Below are positions 34,279-42,772 of a stretch of DNA of 64,000 bases, in pieces (the stretch's first letter is position 1; the number at the start of each line of letters is the position of its first letter). Where the stretch lies: contig CAZQRA010000001.1 of assembly GCA_964595575.1 (NCBI GenBank), positions 1-64,000 on the forward strand, read 5' to 3'. Position numbers and translations under genes: made by a program. Below the pieces are notes generated by a model, which worked only from the letters and a program-made list of their open reading frames with translations, was not told where the DNA came from and did no database searches. This DNA comes from PALSA-612 sp964595575. GTDB taxonomy: Bacteria > Actinomycetota > Thermoleophilia > Gaiellales > Gaiellaceae.

Positions 34279-35604
34279 ATGGCTGTGACGAACGCGTGGG
34301 CGCGGGGGTTTGTCGCCTCGCTGGGGGCAGGAACCGCAGCTCTCGCTCTCGCGCTCTCGGCAGGAGGGACGGCGGGCTCTCCCCCCCGCGTCCTCGCCGT
34401 CGAGCTCGACAACGACATCAACCCGGTGACCGCCGACTACGCCGGCGACCAGATCGAGCGGGCGAACCGAGAGGGCTACGACGCCGTGGTCATCCTCCTG
34501 GACACCCCCGGAGGCCTGTCCGAGGCTATGCGCTCGCTGGTCAAGAAGGAGCTTGCCTCCCGCATTCCCGTCATCGTCTACGTCTCCCCCGACGGAGCCC
34601 GCGCGGCCTCGGCCGGAGTGTGGATCGGCCAGGCAGCGGACATCCTGGCCATGGCCCCCCAGACCAACATCGGCTCCTCCACTCCCATCAACCTGGGTGG
34701 CGAGGACATCCAGCGGGATCTCCGTCGCAAGGTGGTCAACGACGCCGCCGCCCAGCTTCGAGCCCTCACCCGGGAGCACGGGCGCAACTGGCGGTGGGCA
34801 GACGCGGCTGTGCGTCGAGCCTCCAACCTCGCCGCCCGGGAGGCCCTCCGCCAAAGGGTCGTGGACGTGGTTGCTCCCACCCTGCCCGCCCTCCTCGAGC
34901 GCATCGACGGCCGGCGCACCGTACCCAAGGGATTCGTGCTGCGGACAGCGGGGGCCCAGGTCGACCGGGTGGAGATGTCGCTGTGGCAGCGGATCCTCGA
35001 CACGATCATCGATCCCAACATCATCGCCCTGCTCCTCTCCCTGGGCGTGCTCGGGATCGTGGTCGAGCTTTGGAACCCAGGCCTCATCTTCCCGGCAACC
35101 TTCGGCGGTATCTCCCTCATCGTGGGCCTGTACGGCCTCCAGGTCCTCCCCATCAGCTGGGCCGGGATCCTCCTCATGGTGCTCGCGTTCGGCTTCTGGG
35201 CCGCCGAGCCCTTCGTCGCCAGCCACGGGGCCTTGGCGTTGGCGGGGGCGGTCAGCTTCGTGTTCGGGGCGCTCCTTCTCTTCGAGCCGGCTGGGCCCGC
35301 CTACCAGGTCTCCTTGCCGGTGGCCATCGCCATCGCCGGCTCCATGGCGCTGTTCCTGGCCCTGGTGGTCGCCAAGGCTGTCCAGCTCCGGCGTCGCCCG
35401 GCGGCGGTGGGCGCCCACTCCATGGTGGGCTCCGTGGGGACGGTACGGCCGGGAGGGCTGGTAGCCGTGAGGGGGGAGCTCTGGCAGGCGCGCTCGGCCG
35501 ACGGCTCGGCCCTCGTCAGCGGACAGCAGGTGGTGGTCGTGGACGTGGACGGGCTCACCTTGGTCGTCCGCCCCTTGCTGGAACGGGAGCCGGCTCGGAC
35601 GTAG
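34279..35604 (+). CDS. NfeD-family membrane-bound serine protease (ClpP-class)
   Basis: 441 aa from ATG 34279 (alternative GTG 34249). A signal-like N-terminus is followed by a ClpP/SppA-type protease domain with VVILLDTPGGL near 65-75 and ARAASAGVWIGQAAD near 102-116, whose Ser is the likely nucleophile. Four or five membrane helices (about 245-370) precede a C-terminal OB-fold NfeD domain (MVGSVGTVRPGG). The family (1510-N of Pyrococcus) cleaves the C-terminus of stomatin partners. The next gene encodes such a partner, 33 bases downstream. Confidence 0.9.
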   Translation: MAVTNAWARGFVASLGAGTAALALALSAGGTAGSPPRVLAVELDNDINPVTADYAGDQIERANREGYDAVVILLDTPGGLSEAMRSLVKKELASRIPVIVYVSPDGARAASAGVWIGQAADILAMAPQTNIGSSTPINLGGEDIQRDLRRKVVNDAAAQLRALTREHGRNWRWADAAVRRASNLAAREALRQRVVDVVAPTLPALLERIDGRRTVPKGFVLRTAGAQVDRVEMSLWQRILDTIIDPNIIALLLSLGVLGIVVELWNPGLIFPATFGGISLIVGLYGLQVLPISWAGILLMVLAFGFWAAEPFVASHGALALAGAVSFVFGALLLFEPAGPAYQVSLPVAIAIAGSMALFLALVVAKAVQLRRRPAAVGAHSMVGSVGTVRPGGLVAVRGELWQARSADGSALVSGQQVVVVDVDGLTLVVRPLLEREPART

Positions 35605-35637
35605 GATCTGGAGCAACGCCAGGCCCGGGAGGGAGCC

Positions 35638-36423
35638 ATGACAGCCGCCATCGTCGTCGCCGTCGTCGTCGCCATCTTCGTGATCATCCTGCTCAGCGCC
35701 TCGATCAAGATCGTGCGCGAGTACGAGCGGGGCATCATCTTCCGCCTAGGACGCCTCCTCCCCCAACCCAAGGGGCCGGGACTGTTCCTCATCATCCCCA
35801 TCGTCGACCGCATGGTCAAAGTCGACCTCCGCACGATCACCCTCATGATCCCGCCCCAGGAGGTGATCACCAAGGACAACGTCCCTGTCCGGGTGAACGC
35901 GGTGGCCTACTTCCGCATCGTCGATCCCAGCGCCGCCATCGTCCAGGTGGAGAACTTCATGGTCGCCACCTCCCAGATCGCTCAGACGACCCTGCGCTCG
36001 GTCTTGGGCCAGCACGTGCTCGACGAGCTCTTGGCCGAGCGGGAGAAGATCAACACCATCCTCCAGGAGATCATCGACGAGGCCACCGCCCCCTGGGGAA
36101 TCAAGGTCTCGATCGTGGAGGTCAAGGACGTGGAGATCCCGGCCGACATGCAACGGGCGATGGCCCGGCAGGCAGAGGCAGAGAGGGAGCGACGGGCCAA
36201 GATCATCAACGCCGAGGGCGAGTTTCAGGCCGCCGAGCGGCTCAAAGACGCCGCCCTCGTCATCGCCGACCACCCCATCGCCCTCCAGCTCCGCTACCTC
36301 CAGACCCTGCTCGAGATCGGGACGACCAACGCCACCACCATCGTCTTTCCCGCCCCCATCGATCTCCTCCGTCCTTTCACCCGGGATGGCGGCGCGGAGG
36401 CCACCAGCAAGGCAGAGCGCTGA
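35638..36423 (+). CDS. Slipin/stomatin-like SPFH protein
   Basis: 261 aa. One N-terminal membrane helix (about 2-22), then an SPFH/band-7 domain with EYERGIIFRLGRL (27-39), GPGLFLIIPIVDRM, RTITLMIPPQEVITKDNVPVRVNAVAYFRI, and a helical EAERERRAKIINAEGE segment (about 182-197). The ribosome binding site GGGAGGGAG precedes ATG 35638. Paired with NfeD, as usual, this forms a membrane microdomain scaffold and protease substrate. The stop overlaps the proposed CTG start of the next gene (CTGA). Confidence 0.93.
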   Translation: MTAAIVVAVVVAIFVIILLSASIKIVREYERGIIFRLGRLLPQPKGPGLFLIIPIVDRMVKVDLRTITLMIPPQEVITKDNVPVRVNAVAYFRIVDPSAAIVQVENFMVATSQIAQTTLRSVLGQHVLDELLAEREKINTILQEIIDEATAPWGIKVSIVEVKDVEIPADMQRAMARQAEAERERRAKIINAEGEFQAAERLKDAALVIADHPIALQLRYLQTLLEIGTTNATTIVFPAPIDLLRPFTRDGGAEATSKAER

Positions 36424-37241
36424 GCGGCCCGGCCGACCAGCTCCGTCGCGATCCCGTCTCCGGCCGCCTGGTGGCGATCGCCCCCCTCCGGGCGGCCCGC
36501 CCGGGAGCCGAGGCTCCTTGCCAGGACGAGGTAGCCACCTGTCCCTTCTGCGCCGGGCACGAGGATCGCACGCCGCCGGAGACGCTCCGGCTGGGTGATC
36601 CCTGGCAGGTCCGCGTCGTTCCTAACCTCTATCCGGCCCTCGCCCGCCAGGAGGTGGTCGTGCACGCGCCTTCCCACCTCTCCTCGCTGGCCGACCTGCC
36701 TGAGGAGCAGCTCGACCTCGTGGCCCAGGCGTGGCAAGCACGGGCCGCCGCCGCCCGTCGCCAGGGTTTCTCCTACGTCCACGCCTTCGTCAACGAGGGA
36801 CGGGAAGCCGGCGCCAGCCTCCCCCACTCCCACTCCCAGCTTGTCTGGCTTCGGGAGACCCCTCCCGTCCCCGCCTCGGAAAGGGCCACCCAGGCGCTTC
36901 TCCGAGGAGAGGTGGTGATCGAGCGCGAGGGGATCGTCCTCCTCTGTCCCTACGCCGCCCGAGCTCCCTACGAGATGACGGTGGTGCCGGTGGCGCCCGA
37001 GGGGAACGCCTTCCAGAGCCCGCTCCTCGGCCCCGCCCTCCGCCTCGCCGCCGAGGGGATTCGCCGTCTCCGCCGGCTGCGGCCGGGGGCGGCCCTCAAC
37101 CTGTGGCTCCACGACGTCTCCTGGTGGCACGTGGAGATCGTGCCTCGGCTCACGGTCCTGGCCGGGCTCGAGCTAGGAGCGGGTATCTACGTCAGCCCGC
37201 TTGCCCCCGAGGAGGCTGCCTCGGCGCTGCGGGACGCCTAA
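36420..37241 (+). CDS. GalT-like nucleotidylyltransferase (galactose-1-phosphate uridylyltransferase family), probable CTG start
   Basis: 273 aa. N-terminal RRDPVSGRLVAIAP, a CPFC zinc-type motif near residue 42, VRVVPNLYPAL, and the HIT-like active site PHSHSQL near 134-140 with the nucleophilic His. It ends with a second half (VEIVPRLTVLAGLELG). The family transfers UMP or AMP between sugar phosphates. No ATG, GTG or TTG lies before the conserved N-terminus except inside it (GTG 36471, which cuts off RRDPVSGRL). CTG 36420 overlaps the slipin stop as CTGA, matching the ATGA/GTGA couplings used throughout, so I take it as the start. Its stop overlaps gyrA's by 4 bases. Confidence 0.85.
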   Translation: MSGPADQLRRDPVSGRLVAIAPLRAARPGAEAPCQDEVATCPFCAGHEDRTPPETLRLGDPWQVRVVPNLYPALARQEVVVHAPSHLSSLADLPEEQLDLVAQAWQARAAAARRQGFSYVHAFVNEGREAGASLPHSHSQLVWLRETPPVPASERATQALLRGEVVIEREGIVLLCPYAARAPYEMTVVPVAPEGNAFQSPLLGPALRLAAEGIRRLRRLRPGAALNLWLHDVSWWHVEIVPRLTVLAGLELGAGIYVSPLAPEEAASALRDA

Positions 37242-39748
37242 ACCGAGCTCCCGCTCGCCCCGCCCCGTCCTCCGTCCGACTCCACCACCGGCGCCAGGGC
37301 CGACACCCGCTCCTCGCCCCGCAGCCGCATCACCCGTACTCCCTGCGTCGCTCTGCCTGTCCGCTTGATGTCGTCGGCTGCGGTGCGGATGACAGTACCG
37401 CCGGTGGAGATGAGCATGACCTGGTAGCCCGGCCGAACGAGGCGTGCTCCCGCCAGCTGGCCCTTGGCCTGGGTCAGCTGCACCGTCTTCACCCCCAGCC
37501 CGCCGCGCCCCTTGCGGGGGTACTCGCGGATGAGCGTCCGCTTGCCGAAGCCCTGCTCGGTGACGACCAGGAGGTCGGCCTCGTCATCGGCGATCATGGC
37601 CGCGATCACCTCGTCCCCGGCCCGCAGCGTCATGCCCCGCACCCCCTCGGTAGCCCGACCCGTAGGCCGCACCTCGGTCTCCGAGAAGCGGATCGCCTGG
37701 CCTCGGCGGGACACGAGCAGCACGTCGTCCCGGCCGGACGAGAGGAAGGCGTCCACGACCTCGTCTCCCTCCCGCAGCTTGATGGCGATGATCCCCTCCG
37801 ACTTGAGGGGGGTGTTGTAGTCGGCGAAGGTGGTCTTCTTGACGACGCCTCCTCGGGTAGCCAACACGAGGTACTGGGCCTCCCCGAAGTCGCGGGTGCG
37901 GATGACTGCCCGCACCTGCTCTCCCTGACGGAAGGGCAGGAGGTTGACGATCGCCCGCCCCTTCGACTGCCGGGTACCCAGAGGAAGCTCGTGGACCTTG
38001 AGGCGGTACACCTTGCCGGTCGACGTGAAGAAGAGGATGTAGTCGTGGGTCGAGGCCACGAACAGGTGCTCGATGTAGTCGTCCTCCTTGAGCTCCATGC
38101 CCATCACGCCGATTCCCCCGCGGCGTTGCTCTCGGTAGGTCGACACGGGCAGCCGCTTGATGTAGCCCGAGCGGGTGATGGCGATGACCATGTCCTCCTC
38201 GGCAATGAGGTCCTCCAGCTCGAGCTCCCCCTCGGCAGCGACGATCTCCGTCCGGCGGTCGTCACCGTACAGCTGCTTGATCTCGAGCAGCTCCTCCTTG
38301 ATGAGGGCGTCGATGCGGGCCTCGTCGCCGAGAATGGCCCGAAGCTCCCCGATCCGCTCCTCGAGGTCACGGTACTCGGTCTCGATCTGGCGCCGCTCGA
38401 GAGCCGTCAACGCTCGCAGGCGGAGGTCGAGGATGGCCTGGGCTTGCACCTCGGTGAGGCCGAAGCGCTCCATCAACCCGGCCCGAGCCTCGTGCTGGTC
38501 GGCGGATCCGCGAATGAGGGCGATCACCTCGTCCAGGTTGTCGAGGGCCACGAGGTAGCCCTCGAGCACGTGGGCTCGCTCCTGGGCCTTGCGCAGCTCG
38601 TACTTGGAGCGACGGGTGACCACCTGCCGCTGGAAGTCGAGGTAGTGACGGGCCAGCTCGAGCAGGGACAGCGTGCGCGGCACGCCGTCGACTAGGGCTA
38701 CCGCGTTGTAGCCGAAGGTGGTCTGAAGCTGCGTGTGCTTGAAGAGCTTGTTGAGAACGACCTGGGCAACCGCGTCCCGCTTGAGCTCGATGTGGATGCG
38801 CATGCCCGACTTGTCGGAGAGGTCGCGGATGCGCTGGATCTCCGAGAGGGTCCCCGACTTCACGAGCTCGGCGATCTTGGCAATGACCCCCTCGTCGCCT
38901 CCCTTCCTCACCCCGTAGGGAAGCTCGCTCACCACGATCGCCGTCCGCCCGCCCCGCATCTCCTCCACGTGAGCACGGGCGCGCATCACGATGCGGCCGC
39001 GGCCTGAGCGGTACGCCTCTCGGATGCCGTCGCGACCGAGCACGATCGCCCCGGTGGGAAAGTCGGGACCCCTGATGTGCCGCGACAGCCGCTCGACGTC
39101 GATGGCGGGGTCATCGATGAGGGCGACGAGCCCGTCCACCACCTCCCCCAGGTTGTGGGGCGGAATGTTGGTGGCCATGCCCACAGCGATGCCAGCCGAG
39201 CCGTTGACGAGCAGGTTGGGAAAGCGGGAGGGAAGGACAGTGGGCTCCCGGCGCGACTCGTCGTAGTTGGGGACGAAGTCGACGGTGTCGGCATCGATGT
39301 CCCGCAGCATCTCGGTGGCGATGCGGGTGAGCCGACACTCCGTGTAGCGCATCGCAGCCGCCGGGTAGCCGTCGACGTTGCCGAAGTTTCCCTGCCCGTC
39401 GACCAGTGGGTAGCGCATGGAGAAGGGCTGGGCCAGCCGCACCAAGGTCTCGTAGATGGCCGCGTCGCCGTGGGGGTGGTAGGCCCCCATCACGTCGCCC
39501 ACCACCCGAGCGCACTTGAGGCGAGGCCGGTTCGGCTGCAGCCCCGCCTCGTGCATGGCGAAGAGGACACGGCGGTGCACCGGCTTGAGGCCGTCGCGGA
39601 CGTCGGGTAGCGCCCGGGAGACGATGACGCTCATGGCGTAGTCGAGGAAGCTGGCCCGCATCTCCTGCTCCAGCTCCCTGGGCTCGACGCGGCCGGGCCC
39701 GAGCGGCTCTACGCTAGCCATCCCTACCCCTGCCTGCGAGCGCGTCAC
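37238..39748 (-). CDS. gyrA: DNA gyrase subunit A
   Basis: 836 aa. The catalytic Tyr is Y135 in AAMRYTECRL, and the quinolone region reads HPHGDAAIYE (91-100). The GyrA box QRRGGIG near 545 opens the beta-pinwheel C-terminal domain, which identifies gyrase rather than topoisomerase IV. Ala at the Escherichia coli Ser83 position is a residue linked with intrinsically low quinolone sensitivity in mycobacteria. GTG 39748 overlaps the gyrB stop (GTGA); ATG at codon 10 is an alternative start. Confidence 0.97.
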   Translation of the reverse strand: MTRSQAGVGMASVEPLGPGRVEPRELEQEMRASFLDYAMSVIVSRALPDVRDGLKPVHRRVLFAMHEAGLQPNRPRLKCARVVGDVMGAYHPHGDAAIYETLVRLAQPFSMRYPLVDGQGNFGNVDGYPAAAMRYTECRLTRIATEMLRDIDADTVDFVPNYDESRREPTVLPSRFPNLLVNGSAGIAVGMATNIPPHNLGEVVDGLVALIDDPAIDVERLSRHIRGPDFPTGAIVLGRDGIREAYRSGRGRIVMRARAHVEEMRGGRTAIVVSELPYGVRKGGDEGVIAKIAELVKSGTLSEIQRIRDLSDKSGMRIHIELKRDAVAQVVLNKLFKHTQLQTTFGYNAVALVDGVPRTLSLLELARHYLDFQRQVVTRRSKYELRKAQERAHVLEGYLVALDNLDEVIALIRGSADQHEARAGLMERFGLTEVQAQAILDLRLRALTALERRQIETEYRDLEERIGELRAILGDEARIDALIKEELLEIKQLYGDDRRTEIVAAEGELELEDLIAEEDMVIAITRSGYIKRLPVSTYREQRRGGIGVMGMELKEDDYIEHLFVASTHDYILFFTSTGKVYRLKVHELPLGTRQSKGRAIVNLLPFRQGEQVRAVIRTRDFGEAQYLVLATRGGVVKKTTFADYNTPLKSEGIIAIKLREGDEVVDAFLSSGRDDVLLVSRRGQAIRFSETEVRPTGRATEGVRGMTLRAGDEVIAAMIADDEADLLVVTEQGFGKRTLIREYPRKGRGGLGVKTVQLTQAKGQLAGARLVRPGYQVMLISTGGTVIRTAADDIKRTGRATQGVRVMRLRGEERVSALAPVVESDGGRGGASGSSV

Positions 39749-42141
39749 ACATCGAGGAACCTCACGGCCCTAGCGTTCTGCTCGATGAACTGCCGCCGCG
39801 GCTCGACCTGGTCGCCCATGAGCATGGAGAACACCGTGTCGGCTGCGGCCGCGTCCTCCACCTCTACCCGGATGAGCGTACGGTTGGCCGGGTTCATGGT
39901 TGTCTCCCACAGCTCCTCGGGGTTCATCTCTCCCAAGCCCTTGAACCGGGAGACCTGAACTCCCTCCTTGGCCAGATCGAGGGCTCGACTGCGAAGCTCA
40001 GGGAAGGTCGTCGCCCGCGCCTGCCGCTTGCCCAGGACGACGAGGAAGGGCGGGAAGCCGACGAGCTCGGCCAGCCGCCGATGGGTCTTGCGCAGGTTGT
40101 CGTAGATGGGCGAGGCAAGGAGGGAGGCAGGGAGCAGGACGTGGCTGGCGGCGCCCGACTCCCTCTCCACCATCCGGATCTTGAGCGCCTCCTCGTCCCG
40201 CCCGGCTACGGCAAGCTCCTGGGCGTCGTCGGAGAGAGCGCACAGGGCCTCCTCCGCCTCCGCCAGCGAGGCCGCGTCTGTCTCCACCAGCCGACTGGAG
40301 AGGACAAGCTCGGAGGCCGCCGATCCGAAGTCCGCCCGCAGGCGAGCCGACCAGCCCTCGTACTCGTTGAGGGTGCGGGCAAGCCGGGCGTAGCGGGCCT
40401 CCGTCAAGGTCACCGCCTCCCCCCGGCGATCGTGGACGCGCAGATTCTTGAAGCGCTCCCGTACCAAGAGCTCCTCCAGGTGGGACTCCTTCTCGATGTA
40501 GCGCTCTTTGCCCCCCAGGCGCACTCGGTACAGCGGGGGCACGGCGATGTAGACGTGGCCCCGCTCAACCAGCTCCTGCATCTGCCGGTAGAGGAAGGTG
40601 AGGATGAGCGTGCGAATGTGAGACCCATCGACGTCGGCGTCGGTCATGACGATGACCCGGTGGTAGCGGAGCTTGGTGATGTCGAAGTCGTCCCCGATGC
40701 CGGTGCCGATCGCGGTGATGATGGACTGAATCTCGGCGTTGGACAGCACCTTGTTGATGCGGTTCTTCTCAGAGTTGATGACCTTCCCCCGCAGGGGCAG
40801 GATGGCCTGGAAGAGACGGTCGCGGGCGTCGGTCGCAGAGCCGCCGGCTGAGTTTCCCTCCACCAGGAAGAGCTCGGCCGCCTCAGGGTCGGAGATCTCG
40901 CAGTCTGCCAGACGACCGGGGAGCGAGGCAGCGTCGAGCGCGCTCTTGCGGCGGGTGAGCTCGCGGGCCTTGCGCGCAGCCTGACGGGCCCGGGCGGCCT
41001 CGATCGCCTTCTGGATGATCTGGCGAGCCTCGCTGGGGTTCTCCTCCAGGAACTCGCCCAGCTTCTGGTTCACCACTTGGCGCACGAAGCCCTCCACCCA
41101 CGGGTTCCCGAGCTTCGTCTTGGTCTGGCCCTCGAACTGGGGCTCGCGGAGCTTGACGGAGAGGACGGCCGCCAGGCCCTCGCGCACGTCCTCCCCTTCC
41201 AGGTTCTCGTCCTTCTCCCGCAGCAGGCCCTTGTCGCGAGCGTACCGGTTGAGCGTGGCGGTGAGGGCGCTGCGGAATCCGGTGAGGTGAGACCCTCCCT
41301 CGTGGGTGTTGATGTTATTGGCGAAGGAGAAGACCGACTCGACGTAGGTGGCGTTCCACTGCATCGCCACCTCCACCATCCCCTCCCCTTCGGCTCCCTG
41401 AGCGGCCCCCTCGAAGTAGATGATGGACTTGTGGATGGGCTCCTTGGCCGCATTCACGTGGGCCACGAAGTCCTTGATGCCACCCTCGTAGTAGAACTCC
41501 CTGCGCTCTCCCCCTGCCCGCTCGTCGGCGAACACGATGCGGAGTCCCTTAGTGAGGAAGGCAGTCTCGCGGAGCCGTTGGGTGAGGATCTCCTCTGACC
41601 ACTCGATCTCCTCGAAGATCTCTGCGTCAGGGAGGAAGGTGATGGTGGTGCCGGTGTCGTCAGCCTCCCCGATCGGCTCGAGCTCGGTGACGGGCTCTCC
41701 CCGGTTGAACTCCTGGCGCCATGCTCGGCCGTCTCTATGGACCTCGCACACGAGCCACTCGGACAGGGCATTGACCACGGACACGCCCACGCCGTGGAGG
41801 CCGCCCGACACCTTGTAGCCCTCACCGCCGAACTTGCCGCCGGCGTGGAGACGCGTGAGCACCACCGTCACCGCCGGTAGCCCCTGCTCGGGCATGACGT
41901 CCACGGGGATGCCCGAGCCGTTGTCGCGGACGGTGACCGAGTTGTCGGGATGGAGTGTCACCTCCAGGAAGTCGCAGCGACCCGCCAGAGCCTCGTCCAC
42001 AGAGTTATCCACCACCTCGAACACGAGGTGGTGGAGACCCCGGGAGCCGGTGGAGCCGATGTACATGCCCGGCCGCAGGCGCACGGGCTCGAGACCCTCG
42101 AGGACGGTGATGTCCTTGGCTGAGTAGGCTGCTTCGGCCAT
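39745..42141 (-). CDS. gyrB: DNA gyrase subunit B (long form)
   Basis: 798 aa. GHKL ATPase with VVDNSVDEALAG (44-55), DNGSGIPVD, GLHGVGVSVVNAL, then the TOPRIM domain with VEGNSAGGSA near 428, PLRGKVINSEK and the metal site MTDADVDGSHIR near 500. About 170 residues between EKESHLEEL and RFKGLGEMNPEEL form the TOPRIM insertion known from Escherichia coli-type GyrB, absent from the shorter (about 640-715 aa) enzymes of typical actinobacteria and firmicutes. The ATG 42141 has no strong ribosome binding site; the leader carries a 13-bp motif shared with the origin region. Confidence 0.97.
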   Translation of the reverse strand: MAEAAYSAKDITVLEGLEPVRLRPGMYIGSTGSRGLHHLVFEVVDNSVDEALAGRCDFLEVTLHPDNSVTVRDNGSGIPVDVMPEQGLPAVTVVLTRLHAGGKFGGEGYKVSGGLHGVGVSVVNALSEWLVCEVHRDGRAWRQEFNRGEPVTELEPIGEADDTGTTITFLPDAEIFEEIEWSEEILTQRLRETAFLTKGLRIVFADERAGGERREFYYEGGIKDFVAHVNAAKEPIHKSIIYFEGAAQGAEGEGMVEVAMQWNATYVESVFSFANNINTHEGGSHLTGFRSALTATLNRYARDKGLLREKDENLEGEDVREGLAAVLSVKLREPQFEGQTKTKLGNPWVEGFVRQVVNQKLGEFLEENPSEARQIIQKAIEAARARQAARKARELTRRKSALDAASLPGRLADCEISDPEAAELFLVEGNSAGGSATDARDRLFQAILPLRGKVINSEKNRINKVLSNAEIQSIITAIGTGIGDDFDITKLRYHRVIVMTDADVDGSHIRTLILTFLYRQMQELVERGHVYIAVPPLYRVRLGGKERYIEKESHLEELLVRERFKNLRVHDRRGEAVTLTEARYARLARTLNEYEGWSARLRADFGSAASELVLSSRLVETDAASLAEAEEALCALSDDAQELAVAGRDEEALKIRMVERESGAASHVLLPASLLASPIYDNLRKTHRRLAELVGFPPFLVVLGKRQARATTFPELRSRALDLAKEGVQVSRFKGLGEMNPEELWETTMNPANRTLIRVEVEDAAAADTVFSMLMGDQVEPRRQFIEQNARAVRFLDV

Positions 42142-42149
42142 GAAAAAAG

Positions 42150-42162
42150 CCCTGCAAATCTC
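42150..42162 (-). promoter_or_regulatory. 13-bp motif in the gyrB leader shared with the origin region
   Basis: On the minus strand GAGATTTGCAGGG lies 8 bases upstream of the gyrB ATG and is followed by CTTTTTTC. The same 13 bases occur on the plus strand at 45499-45511, there followed by ATTTTC. It may be a regulator site or origin-type element; the function is unknown. Confidence 0.4.
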
Positions 42163-42187
42163 CGATTTCTGGGCTGTCTACAGCATA

Positions 42188-42649
42188 TCAGAGGGCACGG
42201 CTAGACCCTGCCCGAGCTAGGCCCAGGGCGGCTGCGCGGGCGATTGCCTGCGCAAGCTCGCTCTCGCCCATGCCGGCAACCAAGCGCCGAGCTTCCTCCT
42301 CGACCTCTGGCGACGTACGACTAGGGACGGCGGTTCCCTGCCTAGGCTCGCGGGTCGGGGGCTCGGGGAGCGGCCCAGGCGAGAATCGCAGTCCTGGGGG
42401 GGCGCTCTCCCCGAGGGCCTGGCGGAGGCGAGCAGCAATGACCGGCTGGAGGTGGGCAAGCTCGAACGCCCACGCCGCCGAGCTCGTGTGCACGTGGAGG
42501 GTGCCATCCCGGCCCCAGCGGGCCGGCCAGGCATTGCGGGCTACAGCCTCGCCCACGACGCGTGGCCAAGCCGCCAGGATGTCGATCATGGAGCCGCTCG
42601 GCCCCAGACGGGAGAGCTCCCGCTCGACCTCGGGCGCGAGGTGCTCCAT
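42188..42649 (-). CDS. dciA: DciA-type helicase loader (DUF721)
   Basis: 153 aa. The N-terminal DUF721/DciA domain has DILAAWPRVVGEAVARNAWP (23-42), then GTLHVHTSSAAWAFELAHLQPVIAARL, the KH-like fold common to the family. A Pro/Arg-rich linker and a helical C-terminal part follow. DciA proteins load or stabilise the replicative helicase DnaB in bacteria lacking DnaC/DnaI loaders, which fits the position between dnaN and gyrB. The ATG overlaps the stop of the preceding 32-codon ORF (TGATG), suggesting coupling. Confidence 0.85.
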   Translation of the reverse strand: MEHLAPEVERELSRLGPSGSMIDILAAWPRVVGEAVARNAWPARWGRDGTLHVHTSSAAWAFELAHLQPVIAARLRQALGESAPPGLRFSPGPLPEPPTREPRQGTAVPSRTSPEVEEEARRLVAGMGESELAQAIARAAALGLARAGSSRAL

Positions 42650-42747
42650 CAGGCGACCGTCAGCTTGTGGCTGGCAGCAGGGCTCGTCACGAAGGCCCGC
42701 TCCGCCGCCCGAGGCCCGGGCGTTCTCGTCCCCCGGCTCTGCCGCAT
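42649..42747 (-). CDS. Small ORF (32 aa) between dnaN and dciA, unknown
   Basis: ATG 42747 is preceded at six bases by AGGAG, and the TGA overlaps the dciA ATG as TGATG. The product is basic and polar (MRQSRGTRTPGPR followed by AAERAFV, ending HKLTVA) with no membrane segment or recognisable domain. It occupies the place where recF normally lies. It may be a real small protein, a leader whose translation couples dciA expression, or a remnant. Only the ribosome binding site and overlap support it. Confidence 0.4.
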   Translation of the reverse strand: MRQSRGTRTPGPRAAERAFVTSPAASHKLTVA

Positions 42748-42772
42748 CTCGTTCTCCTGGCCGGAGACAGGG

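Noticed and set aside
34296..36419. Long open frame upstream of the GalT-like gene
   Set aside because: It is the out-of-frame shadow of nfeD and slipin; only the part from 36420 resembles a protein family.
42005..42013. TTATCCACC, one mismatch from a DnaA box
   Set aside because: It encodes part of the invariant VVDNSVDE motif of GyrB, so it is explained by protein constraint.
42650..42772. Remnant of recF between dnaN and dciA
   Set aside because: None of the frames gives RecF motifs; only the 32-aa basic ORF is visible.
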